A stretch of 64,000 bases of DNA from Microcoleus sp. FACHB-68 (GTDB lineage: Bacteria; Cyanobacteriota; Cyanobacteriia; Cyanobacteriales; Oscillatoriaceae). The notes under the pieces are model-generated. The model saw nothing but the letters and a program-made list of their open reading frames with translations. It was not told the origin of the DNA and made no database searches. The translations under genes and the position numbers were made by a program. Shown here one piece after another: positions 15,998 through 26,034 of the stretch (position 1 is the first letter of the stretch; each line of letters starts with the position of its first letter). The DNA is taken from positions 186,001-250,000 of the forward strand of contig NZ_JACJOT010000006.1 of the NCBI RefSeq assembly GCF_014695715.1. Direction: 5' to 3'.

Positions 15998-16990
15998 ATG
16001 AAATACCGATTTTTCCGCTTTGTTTGTCTTTTCTTAGTGAGTCTTCTACTCGTTACAGCTTGCAATGGCACAAAAACCCTGACTTCTCATCGAGAGTCAG
16101 CGCCCCTACGAGTTACTTATATCCAATGGCCCGGATTTTTTCCGATGATCATTGCCCAAGAAAAAGGGTTTTTTACCCAACAGGGAGTGAAAGTCGAACC
16201 TGTCTATGTAGAAAACTATATAACGTCTTTGTCTGACTTCAGCGCCGGCAAATATGATGGAGTCACGACATCTATAGGAAGCCTGATGAGTATTATTGGG
16301 AAAACTCCAGATGCGCGGGTTGTTTTAGTAACCGATCAATCGGCAGGTGGTGACGCTGTGCTTGGGCAACCCAATATTCAAAACGTAGCCGACTTGAAGG
16401 GCAAACGGATCGGCACCAAAATAGGTGATTTTGGGGAATTGTTTGTCACCACAATGCTAGAGAAGTATGGTTTAACCACCGATGACGTTACTTTGGTTAA
16501 TACGGAAGCGGAAGCGATTCCAGCACGCTTGCAAAGGGGTGACATTCAAGCCGGCCAAACCTGGAATCCTTATATATCTAAAGCAGTGAAAGCCGGCGCA
16601 AAGGTGCTATTCACCTCTAACGAAACGCCCGGTTTAATTCCCAGTGTTATTGTCTTTGACAATAAGGTATTAAGCAATCGCCCCAATGATATACAAGCAT
16701 TTAGTCGAGCGTGGTTCCAAGCCATAGATTACTGGCAAAGTAATCCAGAAGAAAGCAACACACTAATTTCTAAAAAACTGAAGATAAAACTTGAAGAAGT
16801 TTCACTTGATGGCATCGACTTATTTAGCCGGCAAGACAACTTAAAAGCGATGACTCCAGGCACAACGACAGAGTCGCTGTACTATACCGCCAAATTATAT
16901 GCCGATTTTTACATTCGCACAGGAGGACTGAGCGCTGCGCCCGACATTCAAAAAATTATCGATTCCTCTTTTGTGCAGCAGTTGAAATAG
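15998..16990 (+). CDS. NMT1/THI5-like solute-binding lipoprotein, copy 1
   Basis: A 330-residue lipoprotein starting MKYRFFRFVCLFLVS with the lipobox L-V-T-A-C, so it would be anchored to the membrane by its cysteine at about residue 21. The mature protein is a periplasmic-binding fold of the NMT1/THI5/SsuA type. Diagnostic elements are Y-x-x-W-P-G-F-F-P-M-I-I-A-Q-E-K-G-F-F, A-D-L-K-G-K-R-I-G and Q-A-G-Q-T-W. The ligand could be a pyrimidine precursor, sulfonate, nitrate-like or similar compound. No permease or ATPase gene adjoins it. It lies 78 nt before a close paralog in a cluster ending with a histidine kinase. An upstream in-frame ATG at 15929 would spoil the signal peptide. Confidence 0.88.
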   Translation: MKYRFFRFVCLFLVSLLLVTACNGTKTLTSHRESAPLRVTYIQWPGFFPMIIAQEKGFFTQQGVKVEPVYVENYITSLSDFSAGKYDGVTTSIGSLMSIIGKTPDARVVLVTDQSAGGDAVLGQPNIQNVADLKGKRIGTKIGDFGELFVTTMLEKYGLTTDDVTLVNTEAEAIPARLQRGDIQAGQTWNPYISKAVKAGAKVLFTSNETPGLIPSVIVFDNKVLSNRPNDIQAFSRAWFQAIDYWQSNPEESNTLISKKLKIKLEEVSLDGIDLFSRQDNLKAMTPGTTTESLYYTAKLYADFYIRTGGLSAAPDIQKIIDSSFVQQLK

Positions 16991-17068
16991 CTGATTCACT
17001 CGTAGGCCGGCTCTTATATCAACTGCGAAAAACATAACCCAACTTTTCTTAAAAAATAGCAGTTCACC

Positions 17069-18061
17069 ATGAAATCTCGATTTTTCCGCTTTGTGTGTCT
17101 GTTCTTGCTTAGTATTGCCCTGATCACTGCCTGCAATGGAAAACCCTCTGTCACCTCCAAATCTGAGCCACCGCCCCTAACAGTCGCTTACAGTTTGTGG
17201 CCGGGGTATTTTCCGCTAGTAATTGCTCAAGAAAAAGGATTTTTCACTCAGCAAGGGGTGAAAGTCGAACTCGTTTATTCAGAAAATCATCTAGCACCCT
17301 TGGCTAATTTCAGTGCCGGCAACTATGATGGTATGGCAATAACACTCGGTAGCTTCATGAGCAGTATTGAGGAAATTACTGACTCCCATATTATTTTAAT
17401 TACTGATCGCTCTACGGGCGCTGATGCTGTAGTGAGTCAGTCCAACATTCAAAGCGTGGCTGACTTAAAGGGCAAGCGAATTGGTGTTAAATTGGGCAAT
17501 TTTGGAGAATTGTTTGTCACAAAAATGTTGGAAAAAAATGGTCTAAGTTCCAACGATGTAACACTGGTCAATCTAGAAGCCGAAACTATCGTACAAAACT
17601 TAAAAAACGGTAACATTCAAGCTGGGCAAACCTGGCAACCCTATGTGTTTCAAGCAGTCCAATCCGGAGCAAAAGTGCTATTCACCAGCAAGCAAACACC
17701 TGGTTTGATTCCAGATGTCGTTGTATTTCGCAGCAATGTGTTACGAGATCGCCCAGATGATGTGCGAGCATTTATCCGAGCCTGGTTTCAAGCCCAAGAC
17801 TACTGGAAGGCAAATCCAGAGGAAACCAAAACGCTGATTGCAAAAACGCTCAATCTCAAACCAGAGGAAATTTCAACCGAGGGTATTGAGTTACAGGATT
17901 TGAAAAACAATCTCGCAGCGCTAACTCCAGGGTCTACCACAGACTCACTGTACTATACAGCCCAATTGTACGCCGATTTTTATACTCGCACTGGTGGGCT
18001 AAGCACCGCACCGGATCTTCAAAAACTAATTCTTCCCTCTTTTGTACAGCAGCTACAATAG
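17069..18061 (+). CDS. NMT1/THI5-like solute-binding lipoprotein, copy 2
   Basis: A 330-residue tandem paralog of the preceding gene, identical in length and similar throughout, starting MKSRFFRFVCLFLLS with lipobox L-I-T-A-C. The binding-fold motifs are conserved: Y-S-L-W-P-G-Y-F-P-L-V-I-A-Q-E-K-G-F-F, A-D-L-K-G-K-R-I-G and Q-A-G-Q-T-W. Differences concentrate in the segment after the first strand (V-Y-S-E-N-H-L against V-Y-V-E-N-Y-I), which may alter ligand preference. It is followed by a decayed third copy and the histidine kinase. The absence of transporter genes suggests a sensory role, which is inference. Confidence 0.88.
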   Translation: MKSRFFRFVCLFLLSIALITACNGKPSVTSKSEPPPLTVAYSLWPGYFPLVIAQEKGFFTQQGVKVELVYSENHLAPLANFSAGNYDGMAITLGSFMSSIEEITDSHIILITDRSTGADAVVSQSNIQSVADLKGKRIGVKLGNFGELFVTKMLEKNGLSSNDVTLVNLEAETIVQNLKNGNIQAGQTWQPYVFQAVQSGAKVLFTSKQTPGLIPDVVVFRSNVLRDRPDDVRAFIRAWFQAQDYWKANPEETKTLIAKTLNLKPEEISTEGIELQDLKNNLAALTPGSTTDSLYYTAQLYADFYTRTGGLSTAPDLQKLILPSFVQQLQ

Positions 18062-18203
18062 TTTTAAACCTCCGATTCGAGAAAATTAATTCTAGCTTAT
18101 CAGAGTTTTTTGTATTTGAATTTTTATGATTTTTTCAAATTCAAAATCATTTAAAATTTAAAAGCAAAGGCTCCCCTGTCAGTTCAAAAATAGACGATCC
18201 AGC

Positions 18204-18435
18204 ATGAAATTTCAATTGATCCGCTTTGTGTCTTTGTTCTTGCTCAATATTTTGCTGCTCACCGCCGGCAAGGGAATGCGCTTTATAATCTCTAAATCTG
18301 AGCCTCCACGCAAAAGGCAATATTCATGCCGGTTACACATTGTATCTTGATTCCTTTATCCGGATAGACCAAATCAGTGCGATAGCCGAGCTTCAAAAAC
18401 TCATTCATCTGTCTTTTATCCGGCAATTGCAATAA
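18204..18435 (+). pseudogene. Decayed third copy of the NMT1/THI5-like lipoprotein gene
   Basis: The start reads MKFQLIRFVSLFLLNILLLTAG, aligned with the paralogs' MKSRFFRFVCLFLLSIALITAC, but the lipobox cysteine is now glycine. After S-K-S-E-P-P, shared with copy 2, the frame runs into a stop. In another frame the sequence resumes with A-E-L-Q-K-L-I-H-L-S-F-I-R-Q-L-Q-stop, matching the paralog end P-D-L-Q-K-L-I-L-P-S-F-V-Q-Q-L-Q-stop. Roughly three quarters of the gene is deleted. The kinase gene starts 12 nt later. Confidence 0.85.
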
Positions 18436-18447
18436 GTTCACCAAATC

Positions 18448-21400
18448 ATGAAATCATTTAAAATTTCTTCCCTCCGTAGTAAGCTGATCTTTTCGTTTTT
18501 AGGTGTGGCGGTTCTTCCCTTACTGCTGCTCTCATTATTAAATTTACGAACCACACAAAAGGCGCTAACAAATAATGCTAATCAAACCCTCTTAGCAGCA
18601 GCTTCCCAAACTGCGTTAAGTCTTGATGCTTTTATCAGTTCTAATCTTGATGCTGTGCGGGTTGAGGCTCAGCTTCCGGCTCTAGCTAAATATTTAAGTT
18701 TACCGGACGATCAGAGACAAAATATAGCTGAAGAAGTTGAGGCGATCTTACGCTCCCTTAGCCGTAAAGATACCTTGAATATCTCGTCTTACGCGCTGAT
18801 TGATCGCCAGGGCCGAAATGTTTTGGATACACACACACCGGATATCGATCAAGATAAATCTAATCGGGATTACTTTCAGCAGCCAGTCAAAACCGGCTTA
18901 CCTTTCGTATCGCCTATTCGGTATTCTCCAACGACTAATTTGCCAAGTCTGTTTTTCAGTAGTCCCGTGCGGAATGCGTCTGGGCAAATACTTGGCGTGC
19001 TGCGTGTTCGTTATAATGCTGCGGTAATTCAACGATTGGTTACTCAAAATACTGACCTCGTGGGACGACTTGATTCCTATGCAATTGTGCTAGACGAAAA
19101 TTACATCCGTTTAGCTCAAGGCTATGCACCAGAGTTAATGTTTAAATCACTGATGCCGCTACCGCCGGCTAAAGTGAAAGCCTTGCAAACAGAGGGACGG
19201 TTGCCCCAAGGTTCAACAGCAGATATATCAACCAACCTGCCGGCTTTTAAGCAAGGTTTAGAAAACGCTGCAAACACTCCTTTCTTTACAACACTCTTAA
19301 GCCCTAACAGTAATGACTTGAAAGCCGCAGCAGTTACAAAGTTAAAAACGCAACCGTGGTTTGTGGTTTTCGTTCAGTCTCAAGCGGCTTTTTTAGAGCC
19401 AGTGCAAGAGCAAGTCTATCAAACGCTGTTGCTGGCTTTAATTATTGGCGGAGTTGTTGTCTTTGCCGCTATCACAATCGGAGAATTGCTGGCTAAACCT
19501 CTAATTAATTTAACCGGCACCGTTACTCAATTCACTGCCGGCAATCTCAACGCTCGCACCTTTATCCGATCTAAAGATGAAGTTGGGATACTCGCTGCCA
19601 GTTTTAATACAATGGCCGAGCAGGTGGGTAAACTATTTAAAGGCTTAGAAGATCGCACCCGTGAACTGGAAATTAGCCAACACGTTACGGTTGCGGTGAG
19701 TGAACTTTCGCGCTCAATTCTTGAACCTGAACGGCTTTTGCGTGAAGCGATCACTCTGATGCAAAATCGATTTAAATTGCATTATGTGCGGATTTATTTG
19801 CTCGATCAAACGACAAATCAATTGATTGCACGGGCTGATTCTATCCCGCCGGGTAAAGGGGAGAAATTCGAGAGTAATAGCATCCCTCTCAACGCAAATG
19901 ATAGCCTTGTCGCCCTTGTTGCCCGCACCCAAGAAACAATATGGGTGGATGATTTCAGCAGCGCCTCATCCTTAGAAGCCGGTTTGAAATCATCAAGAGC
20001 CGGTTCTGAGGTGACGGTGCCGCTGATCACTCGTGGCACGTTTCTAGGAGTGCTCGATATTCAAGACAGTCAGCCCCATCGCTTCAGTGAGACGGATCTA
20101 GAAACGTTTAATACTTTAGCAGGACAGATCGCCACGGCTTTAGAAAATGCCCGTTTATTTGATGAAATTCAAAAGGCTGAGGAGCGCTTCCGCAGCATCT
20201 TTGAAGATGCTCCTATCGGCATGGCAATTGTGAGTTTAGAGACCCATCAACTCTTGCAAGTGAATAAAGTGCTGTGTGAGATGTTGGGGTATACCGGCTC
20301 TGAACTAAATATGCGAACGTTTGAGGAAGTCACACACCCAGAAGACATCGAGCTAGATGTTTCTTTATTCAAGCAGATGATAGCCGGCCAACTCGCCATT
20401 TATCAAATTGAAAAACGCTACCTCAAGCCAAATCAAGAAATTGTTTGGGGGAATTTGACTGTCACCTTAATTCGTGATCGAAACGGTGCTGCTTGCTATG
20501 CTTTGGGTATGTTGGAGAACATTACAGAACGCAAGCAAGTCCAGGCAGCACTGCAACAATCAGAAAGCCAATATCGAGAAAAAGCTCAAGAGCTAGAACA
20601 AGCCATGCAAGAGTTGCAACAAACACAAACTCAATTAATTCAAACTGAAAAAATGTCAAGTCTCGGTCAAATGGTGGCTGGGGTGGCTCATGAAATTAAC
20701 AATCCCGTTAACTTTATTTATGGTAATATTCAGCCTGCTAATGAATATTTGCAAGATGTACTGGATCTGCTGGATTTATACCAGCAGCATTACCCCAAGC
20801 CGGCTCCTGAAATTCAAGACCGGATAGAAGAAATTGATCTAGAATTTTTAATAGACGATTTTCAAAAAATTATGTCTTCCATGAAACTGGGGGCCGAGCG
20901 GATTCGTCAAATTGTGCTTTCTTTGAGAAACTTCTCTCGTCTGGATGAATCGGATATGAAACCTGTTGACATTCACGAGGGTCTAGAAAACACGTTATTA
21001 ATTCTACAAAATCAACTCAAAGAGAAGCCTGGACATCCGGAAATTTTGGTGATTAAAGAGTATGAGGAATTGCCTCTTGTGGAGTGCTATGCCGGCCAGC
21101 TCAATCAAGTGTTTATGAATTTGCTTACGAATGCCATTGATGCAATCGATGATTACAACCAACAACGCTCTTTAGAAGAAATTAAAGAAAATCCCAGTAC
21201 GATTGGAATTCGCACACAACTTTTAGAAGGCAACTATGTAGAAATCCGCATCATTAATAGTGGCCCTGGCATTCCAGAAGACATTCTGCAAAAAATATTC
21301 GATCCCTTCTTCACCACAAAAACCGTCGGTAAAGGTACGGGACTCGGTTTGGCAATTAGCTATCAAATAATTGTTGAAAAACACAACGGGAAACTTTACT

Positions 21401-21492
21401 GCAAATCCACTGCCGGTGAAGGCGCTGAGTTTGTAATTCAGATTCCTACTAAAGTTGAAAATAGGTTTAGTACCGGCTTGAGCGTCTCTTAA
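18448..21492 (+). CDS. Membrane histidine kinase: dCache, HAMP, GAF, PAS, HisKA-HATPase
   Basis: A 1014-residue sensor kinase. TM1 is at about 14-32, an extracytoplasmic dCache-type double sensor domain spans about 33-320 ([18 protein letters not shown]), and TM2 lies at about 323-346. A HAMP domain (about 347-400), GAF (about 415-570) and PAS with PAC (about 575-697) follow, then a coiled coil with phosphoacceptor His748 in V-A-H-E-I-N-N-P. The ATPase has N-box [10 protein letters not shown] and G-boxes G-P-G-I-P and G-K-G-T-G-L-G-L. No receiver domain or response-regulator gene is attached or adjacent. It directly follows three solute-binding-protein copies, which may present ligands to its dCache domain; that is inference. 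Confidence 0.93.
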   Translation: MKSFKISSLRSKLIFSFLGVAVLPLLLLSLLNLRTTQKALTNNANQTLLAAASQTALSLDAFISSNLDAVRVEAQLPALAKYLSLPDDQRQNIAEEVEAILRSLSRKDTLNISSYALIDRQGRNVLDTHTPDIDQDKSNRDYFQQPVKTGLPFVSPIRYSPTTNLPSLFFSSPVRNASGQILGVLRVRYNAAVIQRLVTQNTDLVGRLDSYAIVLDENYIRLAQGYAPELMFKSLMPLPPAKVKALQTEGRLPQGSTADISTNLPAFKQGLENAANTPFFTTLLSPNSNDLKAAAVTKLKTQPWFVVFVQSQAAFLEPVQEQVYQTLLLALIIGGVVVFAAITIGELLAKPLINLTGTVTQFTAGNLNARTFIRSKDEVGILAASFNTMAEQVGKLFKGLEDRTRELEISQHVTVAVSELSRSILEPERLLREAITLMQNRFKLHYVRIYLLDQTTNQLIARADSIPPGKGEKFESNSIPLNANDSLVALVARTQETIWVDDFSSASSLEAGLKSSRAGSEVTVPLITRGTFLGVLDIQDSQPHRFSETDLETFNTLAGQIATALENARLFDEIQKAEERFRSIFEDAPIGMAIVSLETHQLLQVNKVLCEMLGYTGSELNMRTFEEVTHPEDIELDVSLFKQMIAGQLAIYQIEKRYLKPNQEIVWGNLTVTLIRDRNGAACYALGMLENITERKQVQAALQQSESQYREKAQELEQAMQELQQTQTQLIQTEKMSSLGQMVAGVAHEINNPVNFIYGNIQPANEYLQDVLDLLDLYQQHYPKPAPEIQDRIEEIDLEFLIDDFQKIMSSMKLGAERIRQIVLSLRNFSRLDESDMKPVDIHEGLENTLLILQNQLKEKPGHPEILVIKEYEELPLVECYAGQLNQVFMNLLTNAIDAIDDYNQQRSLEEIKENPSTIGIRTQLLEGNYVEIRIINSGPGIPEDILQKIFDPFFTTKTVGKGTGLGLAISYQIIVEKHNGKLYCKSTAGEGAEFVIQIPTKVENRFSTGLSVS

Positions 21493-21841
21493 GATCAAAC
21501 CTCTTGTACAAAATCGCCTGCCGGCAGACATCCGTTATCTGCTGATTCTCCCCATCTGCGTTTATCTCAGATACCCGCTAGCTGCCGGTTATTCCCATCT
21601 GCGTTTATCGGCGCTTATTAAATTCAAAAAATCAATGTATGTAAAAAGTCTATTCTGCCTCAGTCCTGATTGCAGCCTAAATTAAACCTATAAATCAGAT
21701 TGATAACCCGAATTTAGATAAATTTGCAGCCTTGATAGTCTGCTTTATTTCCCTCTTTTGGCACTCTCAATTTCCCCCCACAGACTGAGGAACGTGCGAT
21801 TAAAACAGCATTACTATCAAAAAAGTTCACACATAGTATTT
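21493..21841. repeat. Spacer with two dispersed CCCATCTGCGTTTATC repeats
   Basis: Copies at 21551-21567 and 21593-21609 share CCCATCTGCGTTTATC, the core of the repeat family at 13073-13185. A TTG-started extension of the next gene into 21758-21841 is not supported. Otherwise nothing is recognised in this stretch. Confidence 0.6.
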
Positions 21842-22936
21842 ATGAGCGCTAACGCAAAATTAAAGCCGATGAGTATGCCAGCAATTCAACTGACAGCAAT
21901 TAACTACGATCAAGCAGAGCAGGAATTTATAGAACTGCTTGAAATGGAGAATTTAGATAAAAAAGTAGCCGCGAAGCCCTCTATCGTGAGTAATTTTGAA
22001 AAGGCACTCACGACAGCAATTAAAGCGGCTTATGGAGAATCGGCTGGCGATAATTCAGCACACCGCTTTTTGCACCGCGTACTTTATCGAATTAACCGGC
22101 TCAAACTATTTTGGTATGATGATTTGCGGCGCTATACTAACGAGCGATCAGCTTATTTGCAAACCGTGCGCGATCAAATTGAAGCCGCTTGGCAGCAGTG
22201 GGAACTCGCACAACTTGATGTGGCAACCCTTCAACAATTAAACGTCGCACAAGTTAAACAAGCATTATTAGATCGCGGCGATGCGGATCTCAACCCCCCC
22301 CTGTCTGAAGACAGCCGGTATCTGCGCGAACAAATGAGTGAAACCGGCTACCGGCGAGTGCTAGCAATTGGCTCATTTGATGGCTTAGTGGAAGGAAGCC
22401 GAATGTGCGCTATCCTAGGCGGTGCGGCAAATGAGGTGCAATCAACACTAACACGGGTGCTGATTGAAGAGTACGGCAACGGTCGCCTTTCCCGCAAACA
22501 TTCTACCTATTTTGCCCAGATGTTAGAAGAGTTTGGGATGAATACCGAACCGGAATCTTACTTTGATTTGGTGCCTTGGGAAGTTCTTGCTTGCGCTAAT
22601 CATAACTTCTTGCTAACCGACTGCAAACGTCATTTCCTACGCTACAACGGTGGACTAACTTATTTTGAAGTAGCCGGACCGGCAGCCTACAGAAATTATC
22701 TCGCAGCCGCGCAACGTTTGGAACTTTCAGCGGCAGCAATGGGTTATTGGGAACTCCACATCCGAGAAGATGAACGGCATGGACGTTGGATGTTGGATGA
22801 TGTCGCTTTGCCACTGGCTGAAAAGTATCCCGAAAATGCTTGGGAACTCCTACTCGGATATGATCAAGAAAAATTGATGGGTGATCGTGCCGGTGCAGCA
22901 GTTGTACGTTCAGCGCGGGAAGCGGAACAGAAATAA
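21842..22936 (+). CDS. Iron-containing redox enzyme family protein (haem-oxygenase-like diiron)
   Basis: About 364 residues from ATG 21842 (a second ATG lies nine codons later). The C-terminal two thirds fit a helical haem-oxygenase-like diiron fold. Carboxylate/His clusters are visible in F-D-G-L-V-E-G-S-R, in L-I-E-E-Y-G-N-G-R-L-S-R-K-H and in W-E-L-H-I-R-E-D-E-R-H-G-R-W-M. The E-x-x-x-D-x-x-H-like spacing of the last segment is typical for iron ligands in these proteins. Members oxidise small substrates with O2, but the substrate here is unknown. A strong bidirectional-looking terminator separates it from the convergent methyltransferase gene. Confidence 0.75.
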   Translation: MSANAKLKPMSMPAIQLTAINYDQAEQEFIELLEMENLDKKVAAKPSIVSNFEKALTTAIKAAYGESAGDNSAHRFLHRVLYRINRLKLFWYDDLRRYTNERSAYLQTVRDQIEAAWQQWELAQLDVATLQQLNVAQVKQALLDRGDADLNPPLSEDSRYLREQMSETGYRRVLAIGSFDGLVEGSRMCAILGGAANEVQSTLTRVLIEEYGNGRLSRKHSTYFAQMLEEFGMNTEPESYFDLVPWEVLACANHNFLLTDCKRHFLRYNGGLTYFEVAGPAAYRNYLAAAQRLELSAAAMGYWELHIREDERHGRWMLDDVALPLAEKYPENAWELLLGYDQEKLMGDRAGAAVVRSAREAEQK

Positions 22937-22944
22937 AGATTGCA

Positions 22945-22974
22945 AAAAACCCGGTTTCTTGAAGCCGGGTTTTT
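22945..22974. terminator. Intrinsic terminator between convergent genes
   Basis: AAAACCCGG and CCGGGTTTTT form a GC-rich stem with a small loop (ACCCGGTTTC-TT-GAAGCCGGGT). T-runs lie on one side and A-runs on the other, so it can end transcription from both directions. Confidence 0.85.
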
Positions 22975-23031
22975 AATTGCTGTCATATTAAGTTGATCGC
23001 TGCCACTCGACTTTTCTAGCCCCCCAGTTGT

Positions 23032-23763
23032 TTATAAAGATGTTATCACCTGACTCAGTTCACTCGATAAATCTGGGGTAGATTTATAACTTTGGGTGAA
23101 TAAAACGCCGGCCAACAGATAAATGTTTTTGGTATAAAATGCCATACCTTTTTCACGCAACTCGGCTATCATGTTTTTCACCTTAGATTCAGAGCTGTAA
23201 TAACCGAAAGGTAACGGGGTAACGGTAAAATCAGCCGTGCGGTATCCCTGAGAATTAGCAAATTCAATCAACCCTTGGGGATTGGAATAACTAGACAGCA
23301 TCACTAAGACATTTTCATAGCCTAAAGTTAAAAGCTGTCTGGTAATTTTCGAGCCATCTGTCCCGCCGTGTAAAAGAGGTTGATAAATCTTGTCATCGAT
23401 TGCCGGCAGATAGGGCGGATTTGAGATAAGATACTCGGCTTTTGGTCGCAAAGCATCAAAGAAAGAGGTATTGTGAATTATATATTTATCACTAAGCTCA
23501 TATTCTTCTATATTAGATTTAGCGGTTTTATAAGCTAAAGGGTTAAGTTCAAATCCGTGGATTTTGCCATCAAAGCGAGTTCTCATTAATGAATTAATAA
23601 TCGGAGTTCCATCTCCCGCCCCAAATTCAAGGATCACTTGATGATGAGCGCAATGATTTAAAACTAATGTATCTAAACAGTAAGAGTAAAAATTTGATTC
23701 TTCTGGGCAATGGAAGACATCTTTCAGGGGCTTTGAGGAGATGAGCATATACTTCTCAGGCAA
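23032..23763 (-). CDS. SAM-dependent methyltransferase, HemK/PrmC-like N-P-P-Y type
   Basis: A 243-residue class I methyltransferase. The SAM loop is E-F-G-A-G-D-G-T-P (about 46-54), the acidic end of strand 2 is F-E-L-N-P (71-75), and the catalytic motif N-P-P-Y-L-P sits at 115-120. That motif is characteristic of enzymes modifying glutamine or exocyclic amino nitrogens. The protein is shorter than PrmC and lacks its N-terminal helical domain, and the C-terminal part (P-L-P-F-G-Y-Y-S-S-E-S) is not typical of it. The substrate is therefore unassigned. It converges on the diiron protein gene. Confidence 0.75.
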   Translation of the reverse strand: MPEKYMLISSKPLKDVFHCPEESNFYSYCLDTLVLNHCAHHQVILEFGAGDGTPIINSLMRTRFDGKIHGFELNPLAYKTAKSNIEEYELSDKYIIHNTSFFDALRPKAEYLISNPPYLPAIDDKIYQPLLHGGTDGSKITRQLLTLGYENVLVMLSSYSNPQGLIEFANSQGYRTADFTVTPLPFGYYSSESKVKNMIAELREKGMAFYTKNIYLLAGVLFTQSYKSTPDLSSELSQVITSL

Positions 23764-23821
23764 ACAACAATTAATTCTAATTTAATTTACAAAATTTATT
23801 GTGTCATCTGTCAGGAGTATT

Positions 23822-23881
23822 ATGTCCGAAGATGTTGACAACAGCCTTAAAATATTTTATAAGTTAAACTCAACTAAATGA
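23822..23881 (+). CDS. Possible 19-residue small ORF with a good ribosome site
   Basis: GGAG at 23814-23817 stands 4 nt before ATG 23822, opening a 19-codon frame (MSEDVDNSLKIFYKLNSTK) that ends in TGA at 23881. Nothing beyond the ribosome site supports it, and it could be chance in AT-rich spacer DNA. Confidence 0.2.
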   Translation: MSEDVDNSLKIFYKLNSTK

Positions 23882-23910
23882 TTTATGCTGCTAAACTTAT
23901 TGACACAAAA

Positions 23911-23939
23911 TCAGAGGCAATTGATTCAATTACCTCTGA
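23911..23939 (-). terminator. Hairpin downstream of selO, probable terminator
   Basis: TCAGAGGCAATT (23911-23922) pairs with AATTACCTCTGA (23928-23939) with a single G-U type mismatch and a 5-nt loop. On the minus strand it follows the selO stop by about 50 nt and is trailed by a short T-run (TTTTG). Confidence 0.55.
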
Positions 23940-23990
23940 GAAATCATTAGGTTTGTGATCAAAATACTTAAAATTTCTGGGATAGCCAAT

Positions 23991-25439
23991 TTAATCGGGA
24001 GACTTGATGCGCTTTAACAAGGCGTAAAACGGTTCCCAGTTATCTTCAACGACAATTGGCTCCCAAATGGCTTCAATTTCTGGTCTAAGCAACACTTGTT
24101 CTGGATTGTGCTGCCGCAACCGGCCTTTCATTTCATCCAATTCTGCCGCCGAAGTTTGCTGCAACAGATGATAGTAAAACTGCCGCCAAGGATTTAAAAC
24201 CTCTGCCGGCTCAGCTTCTTTAAAAATCAGGCTTGCATCATCCCGCCAATCTGGAGAAAACTGTTTCTTCAATTCAATAAAGAAATCGTGATAACCAACT
24301 TGAGTCTTGTGCAGCAATTGAATCGTTAACTTTAATAACTCTTCGGCCTCATCCACCGGCACCTCAGCAAATCCCAACTTATTTAGCATCAACTGCCGGT
24401 ATTTCTGATGATAATACTCCTCAAACTTCGCCAAACCGGCTTCCATCGCTGCTGGATCTATCACCGCCTCTAACGGACGCTGAAGCATCTCTAAATTTAA
24501 ACGACAGATCCCCGGTTGATTGCTGTAACTATAGCGCCCGTAATAATCAAAATAGGCCGCTGTAAAATTCGGATTGTAGGTGGGAATAAACGCATACGGC
24601 CCATAGTCAAAACTTTCGCCGGTGATTGACATATTATCCGTATTTAGCACCGCATGACAAAAACCGGCTGCCATCCACTGTGCCGTCAATTCTGCGACTC
24701 GCTGCACTAACTCTGCATAAAATAGCCCGTATTTTTCTTGTGCATCCGCATGATTATGAATCGCCGGATAATAGCACTCAATGACATGATTTAAAAGCTT
24801 TTCAATTAAATCTTTTCGCTTGAAATAGTGCAACCGTTCAAACGTACCGAAGCGAATATGTGATCGGCTAAAACGTACCATCACCGATGAACGAGTAGGA
24901 GACGGTTCATCTCCTCGCCATAGCTGTTCGCCGGTTTCTATCAAACACAGACAGCGTGAAGTTTTCACACCCATCCGGTGCAGCATCTCAGCCGCCAATA
25001 CTTCGCGCACACCCCCTTTTAGGGTCAGCCGGCCATCCGCTGTTCTAGAATAAGGCGTTCTGCCACTGCCTTTGGTGCCAAAGTCGTAAAGTTCTCCATC
25101 CACACCGCGCACTTGACCATAGAGAAAACCACGCCCATCGCCCAATTGCGGGTTATACTCACCAAACTGATAGCCGTGGTAACGCAAAGCCATAAAAGGC
25201 CGCACACTCTCAAAGTGGCCAAATGCCTCAATAAAATGCTGATTTGTGACATTGATCGGATCTAAACCAAGTTGCGCCAGCACATCATTATTGCGAAAGC
25301 GCAAAATTTGCTGAGGGAACTCTGCCGCCTCCACAAAATCAAAATAATCCTCACCCAACGATTCCATCGCCGGTTCGTAATTGAGCGAGAGGAAAGGATT
25401 TGCAGTCTCTAAAGGAATTGGGTTTGTTGCTTGAGTCAT
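23991..25439 (-). CDS. selO: Protein adenylyltransferase SelO (YdiU family)
   Basis: SelO is a pseudokinase-fold enzyme that transfers AMP from ATP to protein Ser/Thr/Tyr residues, linked to redox homeostasis. The 482-residue length is normal. Family motifs are present: Y-x-G-x-Q-F-G-x-x-x-P-Q-L-G-D-G-R (about 109-125), [13 protein letters not shown] (about 141-153), and the metal-binding [16 protein letters not shown]. Some homologs carry a C-terminal selenocysteine or cysteine. This protein ends K-S-P-D without such a motif. No operon partner is evident. Confidence 0.93.
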   Translation of the reverse strand: MTQATNPIPLETANPFLSLNYEPAMESLGEDYFDFVEAAEFPQQILRFRNNDVLAQLGLDPINVTNQHFIEAFGHFESVRPFMALRYHGYQFGEYNPQLGDGRGFLYGQVRGVDGELYDFGTKGSGRTPYSRTADGRLTLKGGVREVLAAEMLHRMGVKTSRCLCLIETGEQLWRGDEPSPTRSSVMVRFSRSHIRFGTFERLHYFKRKDLIEKLLNHVIECYYPAIHNHADAQEKYGLFYAELVQRVAELTAQWMAAGFCHAVLNTDNMSITGESFDYGPYAFIPTYNPNFTAAYFDYYGRYSYSNQPGICRLNLEMLQRPLEAVIDPAAMEAGLAKFEEYYHQKYRQLMLNKLGFAEVPVDEAEELLKLTIQLLHKTQVGYHDFFIELKKQFSPDWRDDASLIFKEAEPAEVLNPWRQFYYHLLQQTSAAELDEMKGRLRQHNPEQVLLRPEIEAIWEPIVVEDNWEPFYALLKRIKSPD

Positions 25440-26034
25440 TGGGGCAAAGCTTGGCAGGTTAATTTAATACTTTAGTTATTTAGAATAATCTTAATCAAAG
25501 CCGATCACTTTAAAAGCGTTAAAACTGTGAGCGTTTCCCACTAATTGATAGATTTTTTAACTGTAAATTCTGATAAGGCGGCAGCCCAAGGGTTAAGCTG
25601 TCTGCAAAATTTCCGTATTAACGCAACAAAAACTTAATGTGCTTCCAGTTTCGATGTTAACGAACCTTCATAACAGCGCGATCTGTCTTCAGGCTCAAAC
25701 CGCAAATTACTCTAAAGAACGATGTTCCTATTCAGGAAACTGTGTTACTTGTCCTGGGAAAGTGTGTTAAATATTACAGGAAACTATTAAGGCCCATTTC
25801 CAAAGGGTGAGGAACAAGCAATCAAAGTGTGCAAAATTGTTTGTCAGCCAACTGTGTGACGTTACTTGCGATCAATTTTGTCGATATGCCGGCAAATAAG
25901 TCAATCAACGTGCCGACTTCAAATCTTCCCTTGGGGGGATTCGATCAAGCGGCTATGCGAATTAAATGTAAAGCAGCGTTATTGACTTTTTGCTCGGATA
26001 CAATTTAGCCAGTTTTGTTGTAGGGAAAAAACGG
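25440..26034. other. Long divergent spacer with no recognised gene
   Basis: About 600 bp lie between the divergent selO and 2-hydroxyacid dehydrogenase genes. I find no tRNA, repeat family member or convincing frame in either direction. Promoters for both genes must lie here. A TTGACT near 25983 and TACAAT near 26000 are too close (11 bp) to count as a normal promoter. Confidence 0.4.
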
